Shown in pieces: positions 60,043 through 64,000 of a stretch of 64,000 nt of DNA. Each line of letters starts with the position of its first letter. Positions within the stretch are counted from its first letter, which is position 1. Under the pieces are notes generated by a model. The model searched no databases. It saw only the letters and a program-made list of their open reading frames with translations, and had not been told where the DNA came from. The position numbers were made by a program, and so were the translations under genes. This DNA is from Kitasatospora papulosa (GTDB lineage Bacteria; Actinomycetota; Actinomycetes; Streptomycetales; Streptomycetaceae), in the NCBI RefSeq assembly GCF_000717245.1, contig NZ_JNYQ01000016.1:1-64000 (forward strand), written 5' to 3'.

Positions 60043-61146
60043 ATGACGGCCATGGGGAAGACGAGACGGCTGGTGGCTTCGGTGCTGTGCGGTGCGGCGG
60101 TGACGGCCGCACTGGCCGCGCCGACGGCGCAGGCCACGCCCGGCGGGCACCAGGATCGCGGCCCTGGATGGGTACTCACCGGCACGGACACCCAGGCACG
60201 CTTCCGCGGCCTCGCCGCCGTCGGCCGCGACACCGCGTGGGTCGCCGGCTCAGGAGGCGTGGTGCTGCGCACCACGGACGGCGGGCGCCACTGGCGCGAT
60301 GTCTCGCCGGCCGGCGCGGCAGGACTGGAATTCCGTGACATCGAGGCGTTCGACCGGCGGCGGGCGGTGGCACTGTCCATCGGCGAGGGCGAGGCGTCCC
60401 GGGTCTTCCGCACCGACGACGGCGGCGCGACCTGGACGGAATCCTTCCGCAACACCGATACCCGGGCGTTCTACGACTGTCTGACCTTCTTCGACCACCG
60501 CCACGGGCTCGCGATGAGCGACCCGGTGGACGGGCGGTTCCGCGTCCTGTCCACCTCGGACGGCGGGCGCAACTGGCGTGTGCTGCCCGACGCGGGGATG
60601 CCCGAGGCGCAGCCCGGCGAGGCCGGATTCGCCGCGAGCGGCCAGTGTCTCGTCTCCGCGGGCGACAGGGACGTCTGGCTCGCCACCGGGGGAGGCGCGA
60701 CGGCCCGGGTCCTGCACTCCGGTGACCGCGGGCTCACCTGGAAGGCTTCCGCGTCACCGATCCCGGCGGGGGACCCGGCGCGGGGGGTGTTCGGTCTGGC
60801 CTTCCGGGACCGGACCCACGGCATCGCGGTGGGCGGCGACTACCGGGCCGGCCAGGAGTCCGCGGACGCCGGGTCCGTCACCGGCGACGGCGGCCGGAGC
60901 TGGCGGCGTGCGGACACCCCGCCACCCGCCTACCGGTCCGGCGTCACCTGGCTGCCGCACAGCGGGCGGTCGGCGCTGGCCGTGGGACCGACCGGCACCG
61001 ACGTCACGCGCGACGGCGGCCGGAGCTGGCGGACCGTGGACACCGGTTCGTACGACACGGTCGACTGCGCACCGGACGGCGGGTGCTGGGCCGCGGGTGA
61101 GAAGGGCCGTGTCGCGCGGCTGCGGCAGGGCCCTGCCGTCGGTTAG
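60043..61146 (+). CDS. Secreted Asp-box (BNR) beta-propeller protein
   Basis: The 367 residues begin with a signal peptide (LVASVLCGAAVTAALAAPTAQA) and form a propeller with at least six Asp-box turns: TTDGGRHW, TDDGGATW, TSDGGRNW, SGDRGLTW, TGDGGRSW and TRDGGRSW. This YCF48/sialidase-like fold is often annotated as an oxidoreductase, but no catalytic sialidase residues are evident. It is probably an extracellular binding or structural protein. ATG 60052 is an alternative start. It is divergent from ssgD. Confidence 0.82.
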   Translation: MTAMGKTRRLVASVLCGAAVTAALAAPTAQATPGGHQDRGPGWVLTGTDTQARFRGLAAVGRDTAWVAGSGGVVLRTTDGGRHWRDVSPAGAAGLEFRDIEAFDRRRAVALSIGEGEASRVFRTDDGGATWTESFRNTDTRAFYDCLTFFDHRHGLAMSDPVDGRFRVLSTSDGGRNWRVLPDAGMPEAQPGEAGFAASGQCLVSAGDRDVWLATGGGATARVLHSGDRGLTWKASASPIPAGDPARGVFGLAFRDRTHGIAVGGDYRAGQESADAGSVTGDGGRSWRRADTPPPAYRSGVTWLPHSGRSALAVGPTGTDVTRDGGRSWRTVDTGSYDTVDCAPDGGCWAAGEKGRVARLRQGPAVG

Positions 61147-61232
61147 CCGGTGTGCGCGGTCCGTCGCCCTCCTGTGCCGGGGCGCCGCGGGCCGACTCGC
61201 ACGCGAGCACGGTCGCCGGTCCGGCCGGCTCC

Positions 61233-61238
61233 TAGACT
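61233..61238 (+). promoter_or_regulatory. -10 hexamer of the endonuclease V gene
   Basis: TAGACT ends eight bases before ATG 61247, consistent with leaderless transcription. No clear -35 is seen. Confidence 0.45.
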
Positions 61239-61246
61239 GACCGGTC

Positions 61247-61960
61247 ATGACGACATTCCGCATGCCCGCCGACGAGGCCGAAGCCCGCGCCGTCCAGGAC
61301 GCGTTGCGTGCGCGGGTGGTGCTGGACGAGCCGGGGCCCCCGCCCGGAACCGGCCGCGTCACCGGGGTCGACGTCGCGTACGACGACGACAGGGATCTCG
61401 TCGTCGCGGCGGCCGTCGTCCTGGACGCGGCGACCCTGGAGGTGATCGCCGCGTCCACCGCCGAGGGCCGCGTGACGTTCCCGTACGTCCCCGGGCTCCT
61501 GGCCTTCAGGGAGATCCCGGCCGTCCTCTCCGCGCTGGAGGGCCTGCCGGTCGACCCGGGGCTCGTGGTCTGCGACGGCTACGGGCAGGCGCATCCGCGC
61601 AGGTTCGGGCTCGCCAGCCACCTCGGCGTGCTCACCGGGCTGCCGGTCATCGGCGTCGCGAAGAACCCCTTCACCTTCCGCTACGAACAACCCGGGCCCC
61701 GGCGCGGTGACTTCACCCCGCTCCTCGACGAGGACGAGGAAGTGGGACGCGCGCTTCGCACACAGGACGCCACGAAGCCCCTCTTCGTCTCCGTGGGCCA
61801 CCGCACGACCCTGGACAACGCCTGCGTCCACACGCTCGCGCTGGCCCGCGACTTCCGCCAGCCGGAGACCACGCGCAGGGCCGATGCCCTGTGCCGGTCC
61901 GCCCTCCGGGAAGCTGTCGCCGGCGGGCGGGGATCCGCTCAGGGTTCTGTTGCCAACTGA
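61247..61960 (+). CDS. nfi: Endonuclease V (deoxyinosine-specific)
   Basis: The 237 residues contain the EndoV signatures: catalytic Asp in GVDVAYDDD, the wedge VTFPYVPGLLAFREIP and DGYGQAHPRRFGLASHLG. A conserved KNP segment follows. The enzyme nicks DNA near deoxyinosine, starting repair of deaminated adenine; it may also cut inosine-containing RNA. It stands alone with its own promoter. Confidence 0.93.
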   Translation: MTTFRMPADEAEARAVQDALRARVVLDEPGPPPGTGRVTGVDVAYDDDRDLVVAAAVVLDAATLEVIAASTAEGRVTFPYVPGLLAFREIPAVLSALEGLPVDPGLVVCDGYGQAHPRRFGLASHLGVLTGLPVIGVAKNPFTFRYEQPGPRRGDFTPLLDEDEEVGRALRTQDATKPLFVSVGHRTTLDNACVHTLALARDFRQPETTRRADALCRSALREAVAGGRGSAQGSVAN

Positions 61961-61971
61961 GTACAAGTACG

Positions 61972-61991
61972 GATGTTCTTCGTCGAACATC
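61972..61991. promoter_or_regulatory. GATGTTC-N6-GAACATC inverted repeat
   Basis: GATGTTC (61972-61978) and GAACATC (61985-61991) are perfect seven-base arms located between endonuclease V and the 48-residue gene. It could be an operator for the small gene or a weak terminator for endonuclease V. Confidence 0.45.
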
Positions 61992-62009
61992 AGGGGCAGG
62001 CTTGTACAC

Positions 62010-62156
62010 ATGATCGACCACCACGCACCTCAGATGAGCACCGGAACCGTACGTCTTTCCCAGCGCGGCGTCGCCGTGGGCATGACCCTGGGCGTTCTGG
62101 CGGGCGCAGGCTGGACCGTGTCCATGGTCGTCACGCTGGCGTCCTGGATGCTCTGA
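62010..62156 (+). CDS. 48-residue single-pass membrane protein
   Basis: ATG 62010 follows GGGGCAGG. The protein has a short polar N-terminus (MIDHHAPQMSTGTVRLSQRG) and one long hydrophobic helix with three Gly and two Trp (GVLAGAGWTVSMVVTLASWML). The pattern recalls the tiny morphogenic membrane proteins (MmpA type) described in Streptomyces, but I am not certain of that assignment. It has its own upstream inverted repeat. Confidence 0.6.
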   Translation: MIDHHAPQMSTGTVRLSQRGVAVGMTLGVLAGAGWTVSMVVTLASWML

Positions 62157-62179
62157 CCGCAGCACCGTCCCGTCCGGGC

Positions 62180-63370
62180 TCAGCGCGACGCAGCGACCCG
62201 GAAGCGCAGTCCCGCGGCCTGCAGGCGTTCCAGCAGCGCGTCGCCCATCGCCACGGCCGTCGTGACCTGACCCGACGTCGCCGGCAGGTCGTCGAGGGCG
62301 AGCGCCAGACTCGCCTCGGCCAGCATCTTCGCCGTCTCGCCGTAGCCGGGGTCGCCGCCCGAGACCTCCGTGTACACCCGGCGGCCGCCGCCCTCCCCGA
62401 CGAAGCGGACCGTGAACCAGCTGCGCCGCCTGCGCTGTTCGTCGGGGCCCGTGCCCGGTTCGACCCGGGCGGAGAGCCATTTCCGCGCTGCCGGGATCTG
62501 GGCCGCGCCCACCAGCAGGCCGATCGCCGCCGTGCCGCCGATCGCCATGGGCAGGTGCTTGACCGAGGCGAAGTGCCGGTAGCGGAAGTCGGGGCCGTAG
62601 CGCTCCAGCCCCCGGGCCGACCGCTCCACCACACGGGGGTCCAGGGTCGGCAGCGGAAGCGCCCAGGTGCCGGTCTCCGGGCTGAAGTGCGGAGCACCCT
62701 GCGGGGCGCGCGCCCGGCGTCCGACGAGCCGCGGTTCGTGCAGACGTCGCTCCTGTGCGGCCCGGAGCATCTGCGGGCCGCGGCCCATCGCCGTGAGCGC
62801 CGAGGCGAACGTGCCCCCGGAGAAGACCGCGTCGGTGCGGACGTAGCCGTCGACCGTCAGCGGCACCCCCTCGGGGAGCTGCCGCACGGTGAAGTATGCG
62901 CCGAGGTCGTGCGGGACGGAGTCGAACCCGCAGGCGTGCACGAGCCGGGCACCCGTCTCGCGGGCCCGGCCGTCGTGTTGCAGATACATCCGGTCGACGA
63001 ACTCCGCCTCCCCGGTGAGGTCGGTGTAGTCGGTCCCCGCCTCCGCGCAGGCGGCCACGAGGGCCTCGCCGTACCAGACGTACGGTCCGACGGTCGACGC
63101 CACCACGTGCGCGGACTCGGCGAGTTCGCGCAGGGAGGCGGGGTCGTCCGCGTCCGCCCGCACCAGGGGCAGGTCCGCGCAGCGCGGGTGCGTCGCGGCG
63201 AGGCGGTCACGCAGCCGCTCCAGCTTGCCGAGGCTGCGGCCCGCCAGTGCCCAGCGGCAGCCGTCCGGCGCGTGCGCGGCCAGGTAGGCGGCGGTGAGTT
63301 CCCCCACGAAGCCGGTGGCCCCGAAAAGGATGACGTCGTAAGGGCGTTCCGCCCCGTTCTGCCTGTTCAT
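62180..63370 (-). CDS. Saccharopine dehydrogenase-like / trans-acting enoyl reductase family protein
   Basis: This 396-residue protein has an N-terminal Rossmann nucleotide-binding motif (YDVILFGATGFVGELTAAYL). Family segments such as VVASTVGPYVWYGEALVAACAEAGTDYTDLTGE and HACGFDSVPHDLGAYF follow. Members include the mycobacterial trans-acting enoyl reductase used in lipid assembly and many uncharacterised reductases; the substrate here is unknown. It is divergent from the racemase gene at the window edge. Confidence 0.85.
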   Translation of the reverse strand: MNRQNGAERPYDVILFGATGFVGELTAAYLAAHAPDGCRWALAGRSLGKLERLRDRLAATHPRCADLPLVRADADDPASLRELAESAHVVASTVGPYVWYGEALVAACAEAGTDYTDLTGEAEFVDRMYLQHDGRARETGARLVHACGFDSVPHDLGAYFTVRQLPEGVPLTVDGYVRTDAVFSGGTFASALTAMGRGPQMLRAAQERRLHEPRLVGRRARAPQGAPHFSPETGTWALPLPTLDPRVVERSARGLERYGPDFRYRHFASVKHLPMAIGGTAAIGLLVGAAQIPAARKWLSARVEPGTGPDEQRRRRSWFTVRFVGEGGGRRVYTEVSGGDPGYGETAKMLAEASLALALDDLPATSGQVTTAVAMGDALLERLQAAGLRFRVAASR

Positions 63371-63478
63371 GACTGCCTCCGCAGGGGCCGGCGCCGATGT
63401 AGCAGGCAGAGGGTAGCCGAGGCGTTCGGGGTGCCGCGCGGCCGGGCGGGCTTCGGTGAGAGAGGATCCGAGGGAAAG

Positions 63479-63534
63479 TACTAAGCGCTTGCTCGGCCAA
63501 AAGGGTTGTGCGGAGCGCGGTCGGTTCTTAGCAT
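63479..63534 (+). promoter_or_regulatory. Operator-like palindrome and promoter of the racemase gene
   Basis: AAGCGCTT (63483-63490) lies in TACTAAGCGCTTGCT, a pattern typical of TetR-family operators for lipid genes. TTGTGC (63506-63511) and TAGCAT (63529-63534), 17 bases apart, form a good promoter. GGGG precedes ATG 63576. Confidence 0.55.
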
Positions 63535-63575
63535 CATCGATGTTACATCAGTTGTGTCATACCGCTGGGGGCTTG

Positions 63576-64000
63576 ATGGCAACGACAGGACAGGGGCCGC
63601 GGGGCCCGCTGGCCGGGGTGCGCGTCGTCGAACTGGCGGGCATCGGCCCGGGGCCGTTCGCGGCGATGCTCCTCGCCGACCTCGGCGCCGACGTGGTGCG
63701 CGTCGACCGGCCCGGCGGCTCGGTGATCGGCATCGAACCCGCCTTCGACCTCACCAACCGCAACAAACGGTCGGTCCTCGTCGATCTGAAGGCCGAGGGC
63801 GGAGCGGACCGGGTCCTCGACCTCGTCGAGCGCGCCGACGTCCTGATCGAGGGCTACCGCCCAGGTGTCGCCGAGCGCCTGGGCGTGGGGCCGGACGCCT
63901 GCCTGGAACGCAATCCGCGGCTCGTCTACGGGCGGATGACCGGCTGGGGCCAGCACGGTCCGCTCGCCGACCGCGCGGGCCACGACATCGGCTACATCGC
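63576..64000 (+). CDS. Alpha-methylacyl-CoA racemase / CaiB-BaiF family CoA-transferase fold (partial)
   Basis: The first 141 codons are present and the gene runs off the window. The family III CoA-transferase fold is clear: GVRVVELAGIGPGPFAAML, LGADVVRVDRPGG, NRNKRSVLVDLK and YGRMTGWGQHGPL. The segment AGHDIGYI contains the His used as one catalytic base in alpha-methylacyl-CoA racemases, which favours that enzyme over a CoA-transferase. The partner Asp lies beyond the window. It would epimerise 2-methylacyl-CoA for beta-oxidation. Confidence 0.85.
   Translation, partial: MATTGQGPRGPLAGVRVVELAGIGPGPFAAMLLADLGADVVRVDRPGGSVIGIEPAFDLTNRNKRSVLVDLKAEGGADRVLDLVERADVLIEGYRPGVAERLGVGPDACLERNPRLVYGRMTGWGQHGPLADRAGHDIGYI

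Noticed and set aside
59340..60455. A 371-codon minus-strand open frame covering ssgD and the divergent region
   Set aside because: It reads ssgD out of frame and crosses the divergent promoter of the Asp-box gene. The 138-residue SsgA-like frame explains the region.
61972..61991. GTTC-N6-GAAC as a LexA (SOS) box near endonuclease V
   Set aside because: The Streptomyces SOS box is GAAC-N4-GTTC. Here the half-sites are in the opposite order and wrong spacing, and the repeat lies after the endonuclease gene.

Overview
The window is high-GC actinobacterial DNA and almost certainly comes from a Streptomyces chromosome. It carries a conservon (CvnA-D plus a P450), an SsgA-like sporulation protein, a WhiB-family protein, a WhiJ/DUF397 module, a two-domain small laccase, GTG/TTG starts, four-base ATGA/GTGA gene overlaps and several apparently leaderless promoters. 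I see no rRNA, tRNA, CRISPR array, phage gene or transposase.

Layout. 1-6.6 kb: the 3' end of xylose isomerase and a convergent ROK regulator, a secreted beta-propeller phytase, a DUF305/DUF3105/small secreted protein run, a scramblase-like protein and a VOC protein. 6.7-8.9 kb: a FUSC membrane protein coupled to a MarR regulator. 9.5-14.1 kb: a complete conservon whose P450 lacks the ExxR arginine (CYP157-like). 14.2-19.8 kb: a GH4 enzyme, a WhiJ-type regulatory module (anti-sigma-like ATPase, XRE/DUF5753, DUF397, DUF574 methyltransferase), a YchJ-like protein and a GNAT. 19.8-26.2 kb: an MFS pump with an extra C-terminal domain, an ATP-grasp-like protein, a second P450, an acyl-CoA dehydrogenase, an SCP2 lipid-binding protein and a small unknown.

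26.4-45.6 kb is the centrepiece: a PucR regulator, three secreted proteins of unknown function, then an operon-like array for an MCE lipid importer (ATPase, two YrbE permeases, six MCE proteins), two pairs of Mce-associated proteins and a lytic transglycosylase. A 14-bp palindrome, TTAC-N6-GTAA, occurs before the SCP2/acyl-CoA dehydrogenase genes, between the small unknown and the PucR gene, and before the MCE operon. This suggests shared control of lipid import and breakdown.

45.6-48.9 kb holds a divergent NHEJ-type pair (ATP-dependent ligase, LigD-like polymerase) and a DUF3533 membrane protein. 48.9-54.8 kb is a secreted oxidative module: a ThuA/PQQ-type sugar dehydrogenase fusion, a cupredoxin/Ig/DUF1080 fusion and a divergent small laccase. 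55-61 kb has a second VOC protein, a WhiB-like protein, an acyl-ACP desaturase, an ABC-F gene broken by one extra G in a homopolymer, ssgD and an Asp-box propeller. The end holds endonuclease V, a 48-residue membrane protein, an enoyl-reductase-like protein and the start of an alpha-methylacyl-CoA racemase.

All functional calls come from reading the sequence and from memory of the families. No search was run.
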